Assembly (NCBI RefSeq): GCF_032854445.1
Contig: NC_088304.1
Location: 21,213,704 to 21,277,703, forward strand
Source of the DNA: Liolophura sinensis
Lineage: Eukaryota; Mollusca; Polyplacophora; Chitonida; Chitonidae
Direction of reading: 5' to 3'
Length of the DNA stretch: 64,000 bases
The translations under genes were made by a program, and so were the position numbers. Within the stretch, counting starts at the first letter, position 1. The number at the start of each line of letters is the position of its first letter. A model generated the notes under the pieces. It was not told the DNA's origin, ran no database searches, and saw nothing but the letters and a program-made list of their open reading frames with translations. Positions 47,181-59,909 of the stretch are shown piece after piece.

Positions 47181-48290
47181 GACAACATGTAAAGTTCATC
47201 TGGCACCTCGCCTACATTCCACCAAAACGGCTCTTTTCAGAGCCACACAATTCTTTCCGAAAAGGAACTTTGTAATCTGAAAGCATAGACAGAACACAAA
47301 CGAACATGTATTTATCAAAGCACAACAATAAAGTCGCACACGCCAATAAAAATCAAAGAAACAAAACAGAAAAGATAAATACTTTATTACAGCAGAGTAG
47401 TCGAACTGTATGGAAAGCCGCTATGAGAACTTATCTCGTTTAGTGCATTTTAAACACAGCAGAGTTGTGGTTTATAAAAAAAAAACTGTGGCCTATTAAA
47501 ACTGTGCAAAGCCAAAGTACACAAACTAAAAGACGACTCAACAGCATATCCCTGCGTGTTTAAAAGTATCCATTGCGTGTATTGCTTTGACAAGTACGCA
47601 GACTTTTGCAGGAAATATAACTCATGTCAATGTGGGTGAAATTTTCAATATTTGGTTTTGTGAGACTACTTATAAAATATGCAGCGTTGAAAAAGCGTTA
47701 TAGGCATTAATCTAGGTGCCAATTTAAAAGACCTGCAAAGAAATTTTGTCTTATTTCTCCAAGCCATTTGCCTGCCTATAAAGACATTTTTCGTGCCAAT
47801 TAGATTGCACCGTTGTTTCTATCTGTTATCTGTAGCTGTTGCATCCATACAGCTGACACACCGGTTATCATTTGAAGGCACAGTTTTGGTTTGACCTGAG
47901 CAAATTGAAAATTGTAACATTTTCACCAAATCATTGGTTTTTCATTGAGAGTTCATTGTATAGAAATGTAGTACAAAGAGGCCAACTTATTTTCATAATT
48001 AGGTGAAGTGTGTCCGGGTGCGCTAAAGACGGCATGGCGCTGGGGGATTAAAGGAAAATGGCGGCTAACCATTGTTTCCGCTGATCACCTTTTGTCATCA
48101 GTAAGTTTCCAACTGACTCTTTAAGAAGTTCTGTCAGGACTAACTCAGTGACGACGTAGCGAGGAGTTAAACATCTTGCAAAGTGTCACTCAAACCTCAT
48201 ATAAATTGTTTGCTGGCTCTCAAGCTTGCATTACGCTTTCTTATGCCAAGCAGCAAACCTCGATACAATTGCCGTCTTACACTTCTTGCC

Positions 48291-48614
48291 ATGGATTCCA
48301 AACACTTCCAGTTGTTTGCAGATTTGCGGAAAGCAGAGCTGACCTTTCAAAAGGCATGCGAGCAAATTGTGTTTTTCAACAAGCACCTCGACGATCTCCA
48401 AATCCGATACGACCGTGCCAACAAAGAAGGAAACAAATCATTCCGCTACAGCCTTCGTCTGAAAATAGCCGCCGGAGAAGGACTCAGGAATGCTTACTAC
48501 GAATACGCCTGCAATAAAGCTGATGTCATCACCGCACTTCGACGCAAACTAATTGGACAAGATGCTCACTACGAAATAGACTCCGACATGGACAGTGAAG
48601 AGGACAACATGTAA
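48291..48614 (+). CDS. Copy 35: unrecognised 107-aa array protein
   Basis: R13 and R85, with silent AAA at K58 and AGG at R66 shared with copy 41. TATA box 48200-48206, stem-loop 48651-48666, GAAAAAAAA purine block. Short spacer, with ACCGATG for ACCGTTG. Confidence 0.85.
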   Translation: MDSKHFQLFADLRKAELTFQKACEQIVFFNKHLDDLQIRYDRANKEGNKSFRYSLRLKIAAGEGLRNAYYEYACNKADVITALRRKLIGQDAHYEIDSDMDSEEDNM

Positions 48615-49701
48615 AGTTCATCTGGCACCTCGCCTACATTCCACCAAAACGGCTCTTTTCAGAGCCACACAAGTCTTTCCGAAAAAAAACTTTGTAATCT
48701 GAAAGCATAGACAGAACACAAACGAACATGTATTTATCAAAGCACAACAATAAAGTCGCACACGCCAATAAAAATCAAAGAAACAAAACAGAAAAGATAA
48801 ATACTTTATTACAGCAGAGTAGTCGAAGTGTATGGAAAGCCGCTATGAGAACTTATCTCGTTTAGTGCATTTTAAACACAGCAGAGTTGTGGTTTATAAG
48901 AAAAAAATTGTAGCCTATTAAAACTGTGCAAAGCCAAAGTACACAAACTAAAAGACGACTCAACAGCATATCCCTGCGTGTTTAGAAGTATCAATTGCGT
49001 GTATTGCTTTGACAAGTACGCAGACTTTTGCAGGAAATATAACTCATGTCAATGTGGGTGAAATTTTCAATATTTGGTTTTGTGAGACTACTTATGAAAT
49101 ATGCAGCGTTGAAAAAGCGTTATAGGCATTAATCTAGGTGCCAATTTAAAAGATCTGCAAAGAAATTTTCCCTTATTTTTCCAAGCCTATAAAGACATTT
49201 TTCGTGCCAATTAGATTGCACCGATGTTTCTATCTGTTATCTGTAGCTGTTGCATCCATACAGCTGACACACCGGTTATCATTTGAAGGCACAGTTTTGG
49301 TTTGACCTGAGCAAATTGAAAATTGTAACATTTTCGTCAAATCATTGGTTTTTCATTGAGAGTTCATCGTATAGAAATGTAGTACAAAGAGGCCAATTTA
49401 TTTTCATAATTAGGTGAAGTGTGTCCGGGTGCGCGAGAGACATCATGGCGCTGGGGGATTAAAGGAAAATGGCGGCTAACCATTGTTTCCGCTGATCACC
49501 TTTTGTCATCAGTAAGTTTCCAACTGACTCTTTAAGAAGTTCTGTCAGGACTAACTCAGTGACGACGTGACGAGGAGTTAAACATCTTGCAAAGTGTCAC
49601 TCAAACCTCATATAAATTGTTTGCTGGCTCTCAAGCTTGCATTACGCTTTCTTATGTCAAGCAGCAAACCTCGATACAATTGCCGTCTTACACTTCTTGC
49701 C

Positions 49702-50025
49702 ATGGATTCCAAATACTTTCAGTTGTTTGCAGATTTGCAGAAAGCAGAGCTGACCTTTCAAAAGGCATGCGAGCAAATTGTCTTTTTCAACAAGCACCTC
49801 GACGATCTCCAAATCCGATACGACCGTGCCAACAAAGAAGGAAACAAATCATTCCGCTACAGCCTTCGTCTGAAGATAGCCGCCGGAGAAGGACTCAGAA
49901 ATGCTTACTACGAATACGCCTGCAATAAAGCTGATGTCATCACCGCACTTCGATGCAAACTAATTGGACAAGATGCTCACTACGAAATAGACTCCGACAT
50001 GGACAGTGAAGAGGACAACATGTAA
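49702..50025 (+). CDS. Copy 36: unrecognised 107-aa array protein, Y5
   Basis: Variant Y5 with the full tail; same protein as copy 42. TATA box 49611-49617, stem-loop 50062-50077. Long spacer with GATATTTTTAAT, shared with spacer 42; the similarity to that spacer ends near 50757, where TTTTCACC replaces TTTTCGTC. Confidence 0.85.
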   Translation: MDSKYFQLFADLQKAELTFQKACEQIVFFNKHLDDLQIRYDRANKEGNKSFRYSLRLKIAAGEGLRNAYYEYACNKADVITALRCKLIGQDAHYEIDSDMDSEEDNM

Positions 50026-51102
50026 AGTTCATCTGGCACCTCGCCTACATTCCACCAAAACGGCTCTTTTCAGAGCCACACAAGTCTTTCCGAAAAGGAA
50101 CTTTGTAATCTGAAAGCATAGACAGAACACAAACGAACATGTATTTATCAAAGCACAACAATAAAGTCGCACACGCCAATAAAAATCAAAGAAACAAAAC
50201 AGAAAAGATAAATACTTTATTACAGCAGAGTAGTCGAAGTGTATGGAAAGCCGCTATGAGAACTTATCTCGTTTAGTGCATTTTAAACACAGCAGAGTTG
50301 TGGTTTATAAGAAAAAAACTGTGGCCTATTAAAACTGTGCAAAGCCAAAGTACACAAACTAAAAGACGACTCAACAGCATATCCCTGCGTGTTTAGAAGT
50401 ATCCATTGCGTGTATTGATTTGACAAGTACACAGACTTTTGCAGGAAATATAACTCATGTCAATGTGGGTGATATTTTTAATATTTGGTTTTGTGACACT
50501 ACTTATGAAATATGCAGCGTTGAAAAAGCGTTATAGGCCTTAATCTAGGTGCCAATTTAAAAGATCTGCAAAGAAATTTTGTCTTATTACTCCAAGAAAT
50601 TTGCCTACCTATAAAGACATTTTTCGTGCCAATTAGATTGCACCGTTGTTTCTATCTGTTATCTGTAGCTGTTGCATCCATACAGCTGACACACCGGTTA
50701 TCATTTGAAGGCACAGTTTTGGTTTGACCTGAGCAAATTGAAAATTGTAACATTTTCACCAAATCATTGGTTTTTCATTGAGAGTTCATTGTATAGAAAT
50801 GTAGTACAAAGAGGCCAACTTATTTTCATAATTAGGTGAAGTGTGTCCGGGTGCGCTAAAGACGGCATGGCGCTGGGGGATTAAAGGAAAATGGCGGCTA
50901 ACCATTGTTTCCGCTGATCACCAACTGACTCTTTAAGAAGTTCTGTCAGGACTAACTCAGTGACGACGTGGCGAGGAGTTAAACATCTTGCAAAGTGTCA
51001 CTCAAACCTCATATAAATTGTTTGCTGGCTCTCAAGCTTGCATTACGCTTTCTTATGCCAAGCAGCAAACCTCGATACAATTGCCGTCTTACACTTCTTG
51101 CC

Positions 51103-51414
51103 ATGGATTCCAAACACTTTCAGTTGTTTGCAGATTTGCGGAAAGCAGAGCTGACCTTTCAAAAGGCATGCGAGCAAATTGTGTTTTTCATCAAGCACCT
51201 CGACGATCTCCAAATCCGATACGACCGTGCCAATAAAGAAGGAAACAAATCATTCCGCTACAGCCTTCGTCTGAAGATAGCCGCCGAAGAAGAACTCAGA
51301 AATGCTTACTACGAATACGCCTGCAATAAAGCTGATGTCATCACCGCACTTCGATGCAAACTAATTGGACAAGATGCTCACTACGAAATAGACTCCGACA
51401 TGGACAGTGAATAG
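51103..51414 (+). CDS. Copy 37: 103-aa array protein, most divergent intact copy
   Basis: R13, I30, E62 and E64 with early TAG; I30, E62 and E64 are unique, and the two Gly to Glu changes lie in the otherwise fixed AAGEGLRN turn. The promoter has the 21-bp deletion of copy 32. TATA box 51012-51018, stem-loop 51463-51478, with TCTTCAAGAAAAGG after it in place of TCTTTCCGAAAAGG. Short spacer holding an open 75-codon frame (see findings). Confidence 0.83.
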   Translation: MDSKHFQLFADLRKAELTFQKACEQIVFFIKHLDDLQIRYDRANKEGNKSFRYSLRLKIAAEEELRNAYYEYACNKADVITALRCKLIGQDAHYEIDSDMDSE

Positions 51415-52511
51415 GACAACATGTAAAGTTCATCTGGCACCTCGCCTACATTCCACCAAAACGGCTCTTTTCAGAGCCACACAAGTCTTCAAGAAAAGGA
51501 ACTTTGTAATCTGAAAGCATAGACAGAACACAAACGAACATGTATTTATCAAAGCACAACAATAAAGTCGCACACGCCAATAAAAATCAAAGAAACAAAA
51601 CAGAAAAGATAAATACTTTATTACAGCAGAGTAGTCGAAGTGTATGGAAAGCCGCTATGAGAACTTATCTCGTTTAGTGCATTTTAAACACAGCAGAGTT
51701 GTGGTTTATAAAAAAAACTGTGGCCTATTAAAACTGTGCAAAGCCAAAGTACACAAACTAAAAGACGACTCAACAGCATATCCCTGCGTGTTTAGAAGTA
51801 TCAATTGCGTGTATTGCTTTGACAAGTACGCAGACTTTTGCAGGAAATATAACTCATGTCAATGTGGGTGAAATTTTCAATATTTGGTTTTGTGAGACTA
51901 CTTATGAAATATGCAGCGTTGAAAAAGCGTTATAGGCATTAATCTAGGTGCCAATTTAAAAGATCTGCAAAGAAATTTTCCCTTATTTTTCCAAGCCTAT
52001 AAAGACATTTTTCGTGCCAATTAGATTGCACCGTTGTTTCTATCTGTTATCTGTAGCTGTTGCATCCATACAGCTGACACACCGGTTATCATTTGAAGGC
52101 ACAGTTTTGGTTTGACCTGAGCAAATTGAAAATTGTAACATTTTCGTCAAATCATTGGTTTTTCATTGAGAGTTCATTGTATAGAAATGTAGTACAAAGA
52201 GGCCAATTTATTTTCATAATTAGGTGAAGTGTGTCCGGGTGCGCTAAAGACGGCATGGCGCTGGGGGATTAAAGGAAAATGGCGGCTAACCATTGTTTCC
52301 GCTGATCACCTTTTGTCATCAGTAAGTTTCCAACTGACTCTTTAAGAAGTTCTGTCAGGACTAACTCAGTGACGACGTAGCGAGGAGTTAAACATCTTGC
52401 AAAGTGTCACTCAAACCTCATATAAATTATTTGCTGGCTCTCAAGCTTGCATTACGCTTTCTTATGCCAAGCAGCAAACCTCGATACAATTGCCGTCTTA
52501 CACTTCTTGCC

Positions 52512-52823
52512 ATGGATTCCAAACACTTCCAGTTGTTTGCAGATTTGCAGAAAGCAGAGCTGACCTTTCAAAAGGCATGCGAGCAAATTGTGTTTTTCAA
52601 CAAGCACCTCGACAATCTCCAAATCCGATACGACCGTGCCAACAAAGAAGGAAACAAATCATTCCGCTACAGCCTTCGTCTGAAGATAGCCGCCGGAGAA
52701 GGACTCAGAAATGCTTACTACGAATACGCCTGCAATAAAGCTGATGTCATCACCGCACTTCGATGCAAACTAATTGGACAAGATGCTCACTACGAAATAG
52801 ACTCCGACATGGACAGTGAATAG
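52512..52823 (+). CDS. Copy 38: 103-aa array protein, N35
   Basis: N35 with early TAG, twin of copy 32 (offset 8461 bp) but with an undeleted promoter. TATA box 52421-52427, stem-loop 52872-52887. Long spacer, with GAACAATATGG for GAACTGTATGG. Confidence 0.85.
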   Translation: MDSKHFQLFADLQKAELTFQKACEQIVFFNKHLDNLQIRYDRANKEGNKSFRYSLRLKIAAGEGLRNAYYEYACNKADVITALRCKLIGQDAHYEIDSDMDSE

Positions 52824-53933
52824 GACAACATGTAAAGTTCATCTGGCACCTCGCCTACATTCCACCAAAACGGCTCTTTTCAGAGCCACACAATTCTTTC
52901 CGAAAAGGAACTTTGTAATCTGAAAGCATAGACAGAACACAAACGAACATGTATTTATCAAAGCACAACAATAAAGTCGCACACGCCAATAAAAATCAAA
53001 GAAACAAAACAGAAAAGATAAATACTTTATTACAGCAGAGTAGTCGAACAATATGGAAAGCCGCTATGAGAACTTATCTCGTTTAGTGCATTTTAAACAC
53101 AGCAGAGTTGTGGTTTATAAAAAAAAAACTGTGGCCTATTAAAACTGTGCAAAGCCAAAGTACACAAACTAAAAGACGACTCAACAGCATATCCCTGCGT
53201 GTTTAAAAGTATCCATTGCGTGTATTGCTTTGACAAGTACGCAGACTTTTGCAGGAAATATAACTCATGTCAATGTGGGTGAAATTTTCAATATTTGGTT
53301 TTGTGAGACTACTTATAAAATATGCAGCGTTGAAAAAGCGTTATAGGCATTAATCTAGGTGCCAATTTAAAAGACCTGCAAAGAAATTTTGTCTTATTTC
53401 TCCAAGCCATTTGCCTGCCTATAAAGACATTTTTCGTGCCAATTAGATTGCACCGTTGTTTCTATCTGTTATCTGTAGCTGTTGCATCCATACAGCTGAC
53501 ACACCGGTTATCATTTGAAGGCACAGTTTTGGTTTGACCTGAGCAAATTGAAAATTGTAACATTTTCACCAAATCATTGGTTTTTCATTGAGAGTTCATT
53601 GTATAGAAATGTAGTACAAAGAGGCCAACTTATTTTCATAATTAGGTGAAGTGTGTCCGGGTGCGCTAAAGACGGCATGGCGCTGGGGGATTAAAGGAAA
53701 ATGGCGGCTAACCATTGTTTCCGCTGATCACCTTTTGTCATCAGTAAGTTTCCAACTGACTCTTTAAGAAGTTCTGTCAGGACTAACTCAGTGACGACGT
53801 GGCGAGGAGTTAAACATCTTGCAAAGTGTCACTCAAACCTCATATAAATTGTTTGCTGGCTCTCAAGCTTGCATTACGCTTTCTTATGCCAAGCAGCAAA
53901 CCTCGATACAATTGCCGTCTTACACTTCTTGCC

Positions 53934-54245
53934 ATGGATTCCAAACACTTTCAGTTGTTTGCAGATTTGCGGAAAGCAGAGCTGACCTTTCAAAAGGCAT
54001 GCGAGCAAATTGTGTTTTTCAACAAGCACCTCGACGATCTCCAAATCCGATACGACCGTGCCAACAAAGAAGGAAACAAATCATTCCGCTACAGCCTTCG
54101 TCTGAAAATAGCCGCCGGAGAAGGACTCAGAAATGCTTACTACGAATACGCCTGCAATAAAGCTGATGTCATCACCGCACTTCGATGCAAACTAATTGGA
54201 CAAGATGCTCACTACGAAATAGACTCCGACATGGACAGTGAATAG
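53934..54245 (+). CDS. Copy 39: 103-aa array protein, R13
   Basis: R13 with early TAG, twin of copy 33. TATA box 53843-53849, stem-loop 54294-54309. Short spacer; the A tract after TTTAT has 11 As, which opens a 76-codon frame (see findings). Confidence 0.85.
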   Translation: MDSKHFQLFADLRKAELTFQKACEQIVFFNKHLDDLQIRYDRANKEGNKSFRYSLRLKIAAGEGLRNAYYEYACNKADVITALRCKLIGQDAHYEIDSDMDSE

Positions 54246-55330
54246 GACAACATGTAAAGTTCATCTGGCACCTCGCCTACATTCCACCAAAACGGCTCTT
54301 TTCAGAGCCACACAATTCTTTCCGAAAAGGAACTTTGTAATCTGAAAGCATAGACAGAACACAAACGAACATGTATTTATCAAAGCACAACAATAAAGTC
54401 GCACACGCCAATAAAAATCAAAGAAACAAAACAGAAAAGATAAATACTTTATTACAGCAGAGTAGTCGAAGTGTATGGAAAGCCGCTATGAGAACTTATC
54501 TCGTTTAGTGCATTTTAAACACAGCAGAGTTGTGGTTTATAAAAAAAAAAACTGTGGCCTATTAAAACTGTGCAAAGCCAAAGTACACAAACTAAAAGAC
54601 GACTCAACAGCATATCCCTGCGTGTTTAAAAGTATCCATTGCGTGTATTGCTTTGACAAGTACGCAGACTTTTGCAGGAAATATAACTCATGTCAATGTG
54701 GGTGAAATTTTCAATATTTGGTTTTGTGAGACTACTTATAAAATATGCAGCGTTGAAAAAGCGTTATAGGCATTAATCTAGGTGCCAATTTAAAAGATCT
54801 GCAAAGAAATTTTCCCTTATTTTTCCAAGCCTATAAAGACATTTTTCGTGCCAATTAGATTGCACCGTTGTTTCTATCTGTTATCTGTAGCTGTTGCATC
54901 CATACAGCTGACACACCGGTTATCATTTGAAGGCACAGTTTTGGTTTGACCTGAGCAAATTGAAAATTGTAACATTTTCGTCAAATCATTGGTTTTTCAT
55001 TGAGAGTTCATCGTATAGAAATGTAGTACAAAGAGGCCAATTTATTTTCATAATTAGGTGAAGTGTGTCCGGGTGCGCGAGAGACATCATGGCGCTGGGG
55101 GATTAAAGGAAAATGGCGGCTAACCATTGTTTCCGCTGATCACCTTTTGTCATCAGTAAGTTTCCAACTGACTCTTTAAGAAGTTCAGTGACGACGTAGC
55201 GAGGAGTTAAACATCTTGCAAAGTGTCACTCAAACCTCATATAAATTATTTGCTGGTTCTCAAGCTTGCATTACGCTTTCTTATGCCAAGCAGCAAACCT
55301 CGATACAATTGTAGTCTTACACTTCTTGCC

Positions 55331-55642
55331 ATGGATTCCAAACACTTCCAGTTGTTTGCAGATTTGCAGAAAGCAGAGCTGACCTTTCAAAAGGCATGCG
55401 AGCAAATTGTGTTTTTCAACAAGCACCTCGACAATCTCCAAATCCGATACGACCGTGCCAACAAAGAAGGAAACAAATCATTCCGCTACAGCCTTCGTCT
55501 GAAGATAGCCGCCGGAGAAGGACTCAGAAATGCTTACTACGAATACGCCTGCAATAAAGCTGATGTCATCACCGCACTTCGATGCAAACTAATTGGACAA
55601 GATGCTCACTACGAAATAGACTCCGACATGGACAGTGAATAG
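55331..55642 (+). CDS. Copy 40: 103-aa array protein, N35, promoter deletion
   Basis: Twin of copy 34, including the 15-bp promoter deletion (near 55185) and TGTAGTC in the leader. TATA box 55240-55246, stem-loop 55691-55706. Long spacer. Confidence 0.85.
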   Translation: MDSKHFQLFADLQKAELTFQKACEQIVFFNKHLDNLQIRYDRANKEGNKSFRYSLRLKIAAGEGLRNAYYEYACNKADVITALRCKLIGQDAHYEIDSDMDSE

Positions 55643-56752
55643 GACAACATGTAAAGTTCATCTGGCACCTCGCCTACATTCCACCAAAACGGCTCTTTTC
55701 AGAGCCACACAATTCTTTCCGAAAAGGAACTTTGTAATCTGAAAGCATAGACAGAACACAAACGAACATGTATTTATCAAAGCACAACAATAAAGTCGCA
55801 CACGCCAATAAAAATCAAAGAAACAAAACAGAAAAGATAAATACTTTATTACAGCAGAGTAGTCGAACTGTATGGAAAGCCGCTATGAGAACTTATCTCG
55901 TTTAGTGCATTTTAAACACAGCAGAGTTGTGGTTTATAAAAAAAAAACTGTGGCCTATTAAAACTGTGCAAAGCCAAAGTACACAAACTAAAAGACGACT
56001 CAACAGCATATCCCTGCGTGTTTAAAAGTATCCATTGCGTGTATTGCTTTGACAAGTACGCAGACTTTTGCAGGAAATATAACTCATGTCAATGTGGGTG
56101 AAATTTTCAATATTTGGTTTTGTGAGACTACTTATAAAATATGCAGCGTTGAAAAAGCGTTATAGGCATTAATCTAGGTGCCAATTTAAAAGACCTGCAA
56201 AGAAATTTTGTCTTATTTCTCCAAGCCATTTGCCTGCCTATAAAGACATTTTTCGTGCCAATTAGATTGCACCGTTGTTTCTATCTGTTATCTGTAGCTG
56301 TTGCATCCATACAGCTGACACACCGGTTATCATTTGAAGGCACAGTTTTGGTTTGACCTGAGCAAATTGAAAATTGTAACATTTTCACCAAATCATTGGT
56401 TTTTCATTGAGAGTTCATTGTATAGAAATGTAGTACAAAGAGGCCAACTTATTTTCATAATTAGGTGAAGTGTGTCCGGGTGCGCTAAAGACGGCATGGC
56501 GCTGGGGGATTAAAGGAAAATGGCGGCTAACCATTGTTTCCGCTGATCACCTTTTGTCATCAGTAAGTTTCCAACTGACTCTTTAAGAAGTTCTGTCAGG
56601 ACTAACTCAGTGACGACGTAGCGAGGAGTTAAACATCTTGCAAAGTGTCACTCAAACCTCATATAAATTGTTTGCTGGCTCTCAAGCTTGCATTACGCTT
56701 TCTTATGCCAAGCAGCAAACCTCGATACAATTGCCGTCTTACACTTCTTGCC

Positions 56753-57076
56753 ATGGATTCCAAACACTTCCAGTTGTTTGCAGATTTGCGGAAAGCAGAG
56801 CTGACCTTTCAAAAGGCATGCGAGCAAATTGTGTTTTTCAACAAGCACCTCGACGATCTCCAAATCCGATACGACCGTGCCAACAAAGAAGGAAACAAAT
56901 CATTCCGCTACAGCCTTCGTCTGAAAATAGCCGCCGGAGAAGGACTCAGGAATGCTTACTACGAATACGCCTGCAATAAAGCTGATGTCATCACCGCACT
57001 TCGACGCAAACTAATTGGACAAGATGCTCACTACGAAATAGACTCCGACATGGACAGTGAAGAGGACAACATGTAA
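56753..57076 (+). CDS. Copy 41: unrecognised 107-aa array protein
   Basis: R13, R85; twin of copy 35, including both silent changes and ACCGATG in the spacer. TATA box 56662-56668, stem-loop 57113-57128, GAAAAAAAA purine block. Short spacer. Confidence 0.85.
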   Translation: MDSKHFQLFADLRKAELTFQKACEQIVFFNKHLDDLQIRYDRANKEGNKSFRYSLRLKIAAGEGLRNAYYEYACNKADVITALRRKLIGQDAHYEIDSDMDSEEDNM

Positions 57077-58163
57077 AGTTCATCTGGCACCTCGCCTACA
57101 TTCCACCAAAACGGCTCTTTTCAGAGCCACACAAGTCTTTCCGAAAAAAAACTTTGTAATCTGAAAGCATAGACAGAACACAAACGAACATGTATTTATC
57201 AAAGCACAACAATAAAGTCGCACACGCCAATAAAAATCAAAGAAACAAAACAGAAAAGATAAATACTTTATTACAGCAGAGTAGTCGAAGTGTATGGAAA
57301 GCCGCTATGAGAACTTATCTCGTTTAGTGCATTTTAAACACAGCAGAGTTGTGGTTTATAAGAAAAAAATTGTAGCCTATTAAAACTGTGCAAAGCCAAA
57401 GTACACAAACTAAAAGACGACTCAACAGCATATCCCTGCGTGTTTAGAAGTATCAATTGCGTGTATTGCTTTGACAAGTACGCAGACTTTTGCAGGAAAT
57501 ATAACTCATGTCAATGTGGGTGAAATTTTCAATATTTGGTTTTGTGAGACTACTTATGAAATATGCAGCGTTGAAAAAGCGTTATAGGCATTAATCTAGG
57601 TGCCAATTTAAAAGATCTGCAAAGAAATTTTCCCTTATTTTTCCAAGCCTATAAAGACATTTTTCGTGCCAATTAGATTGCACCGATGTTTCTATCTGTT
57701 ATCTGTAGCTGTTGCATCCATACAGCTGACACACCGGTTATCATTTGAAGGCACAGTTTTGGTTTGACCTGAGCAAATTGAAAATTGTAACATTTTCGTC
57801 AAATCATTGGTTTTTCATTGAGAGTTCATCGTATAGAAATGTAGTACAAAGAGGCCAATTTATTTTCATAATTAGGTGAAGTGTGTCCGGGTGCGCGAGA
57901 GACATCATGGCGCTGGGGGATTAAAGGAAAATGGCGGCTAACCATTGTTTCCGCTGATCACCTTTTGTCATCAGTAAGTTTCCAACTGACTCTTTAAGAA
58001 GTTCTGTCAGGACTAACTCAGTGACGACGTGACGAGGAGTTAAACATCTTGCAAAGTGTCACTCAAACCTCATATAAATTGTTTGCTGGCTCTCAAGCTT
58101 GCATTACGCTTTCTTATGTCAAGCAGCAAACCTCGATACAATTGCCGTCTTACACTTCTTGCC

Positions 58164-58487
58164 ATGGATTCCAAATACTTTCAGTTGTTTGCAGATTTGC
58201 AGAAAGCAGAGCTGACCTTTCAAAAGGCATGCGAGCAAATTGTCTTTTTCAACAAGCACCTCGACGATCTCCAAATCCGATACGACCGTGCCAACAAAGA
58301 AGGAAACAAATCATTCCGCTACAGCCTTCGTCTGAAGATAGCCGCCGGAGAAGGACTCAGAAATGCTTACTACGAATACGCCTGCAATAAAGCTGATGTC
58401 ATCACCGCACTTCGATGCAAACTAATTGGACAAGATGCTCACTACGAAATAGACTCCGACATGGACAGTGAAGAGGACAACATGTAA
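58164..58487 (+). CDS. Copy 42: unrecognised 107-aa array protein, Y5
   Basis: Y5 with full tail, twin of copy 36. TATA box 58073-58079, stem-loop 58524-58539. Long spacer. Last gene of the 8.46-kb offset duplication. Confidence 0.85.
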   Translation: MDSKYFQLFADLQKAELTFQKACEQIVFFNKHLDDLQIRYDRANKEGNKSFRYSLRLKIAAGEGLRNAYYEYACNKADVITALRCKLIGQDAHYEIDSDMDSEEDNM

Positions 58488-59585
58488 AGTTCATCTGGCA
58501 CCTCGCCTACATTCCACCAAAACGGCTCTTTTCAGAGCCACACAAGTCTTTCCGAAAAGGAACTTTGTAATCTGAAAGCATAGACAGAACACAAACGAAC
58601 ATGTATTTATCAAAGCACAACAATAAAGTCGCACACGCCAATAAAAATCAAAGAAACAAAACAGAAAAGATAAATACTTTATTACAGCAGAGTAGTCGAA
58701 GTGTATGGAAAGCCGCTATGAGAACTTATCTCGTTTAGTGCATTTTAAACACAGCAGAGTTGTGGTTTATAAGAAAAAAACTGTGGCCTATTAAAACTGT
58801 GCAAAGCCAAAGTACACAAACTAAAAGACGACTCAACAGCATATCCCTGCGTGTTTAGAAGTATCCATTGCGTGTATTGATTTGACAAGTACACAGACTT
58901 TTGCAGGAAATATAACTCATGTCAATGTGGGTGATATTTTTAATATTTGGTTTTGTGAGACTACTTATGAAATATGCAGCGTTGAAAAAGCGTTATAGGC
59001 CTTAATCTAGGTGCCAATTTAAAAGATCTGCAAAGAAATTTTGTCTTATTACTCCAAGAAATTTGCCTACCTATAAAGACATTTTTCGTGCCAATTAGAT
59101 TGCACCGTTGTTTCTATCTGTTATCTGTAGCTGTTGCATCCATACAGCTGACACACCGGTTATCATTTGAAGGCACAGTTTTGGTTTGACCTGAGCAAAT
59201 TGAAAATTGTAACATTTTCGTCAAATCATTGGTTTTTCATTGAGAGTTCATCGTATAGAAATGTAGTACAAAGAGGCCAATTTATTTTCATAATTAGGTG
59301 AAGTGTGTCCGGGTGCGCGAGAGACGGCATGGCGCTGGGGGATTAAAGGAAAATGGCGGCTAACCATTGTTTCCGCTGATCACCTTTTGTCATCAGTAAG
59401 TTTCCAACTGACTCTTTAAGAAGTTCTGTCAGGACTAACTCAGTGACGACGTAGCGAAGAGTTAAACATCTTGCAAAGTGTCACTCAAACCTCATATAAA
59501 TTGTTTGCTGGCTCTCAAGCTTGCATTACGCTTTCTTATGCCAAGCAGCAAACCTCGATACAATTGCCGTCTTACACTTCTTGCC

Positions 59586-59909
59586 ATGGATTCCAAACAC
59601 TTCCAGTTGTTTGCAGATTTGCGGAAAGCAGAGCTGACCTTTCAAAAGGCATGCGAGCAAATTGTGTTTTTCAACAAGCACCTCGACGATCTCCAAATCC
59701 GATACGACCGTGCCAATAAAGAAGGAAACAAATCATTCCGCTGCAGCCTTCGTCTGAAGATAGCCGCCGGAGAAGGACTCAGAAATGCTTACTACGAATA
59801 CGCCTGCAATAAAGCTGATGTCATCACCGCACTTCGACGCAAACTAATTGGACAAGATGCTCACTACGAAATAGACTCCGACATGGACAGTGAAGAGGAC
59901 AACATGTAA
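59586..59909 (+). CDS. Copy 43: unrecognised 107-aa array protein, C53
   Basis: R13, C53 (unique; FRCSL for FRYSL) and R85. TATA box 59495-59501, stem-loop 59946-59961, GAAAAAAAA purine block. Short spacer, with TTGCTTTTTC for TTGGTTTTTC. Confidence 0.85.
   Translation: MDSKHFQLFADLRKAELTFQKACEQIVFFNKHLDDLQIRYDRANKEGNKSFRCSLRLKIAAGEGLRNAYYEYACNKADVITALRRKLIGQDAHYEIDSDMDSEEDNM

Larger units (their letters stand above)
43930..50757 (+). repeat. Segmental duplication, part A (copies 32-36), matching ~52390-59219
   Basis: Five genes with their spacers recur in order at an offset of 8461-8462 bp, including the 15-bp promoter deletion, the TGTAGTC leader, ACCGATG and GATATTTTTAAT. Only a few differences exist over about 6.8 kb, so this is the youngest large duplication visible. 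Confidence 0.85.

Noticed and set aside
52839-53051. Minus-strand 70-codon frame over the trailer of copy 38
   Set aside because: Created by the single-unit change GAACAATATGG; it runs antisense over the stem-loop and is absent from other units.
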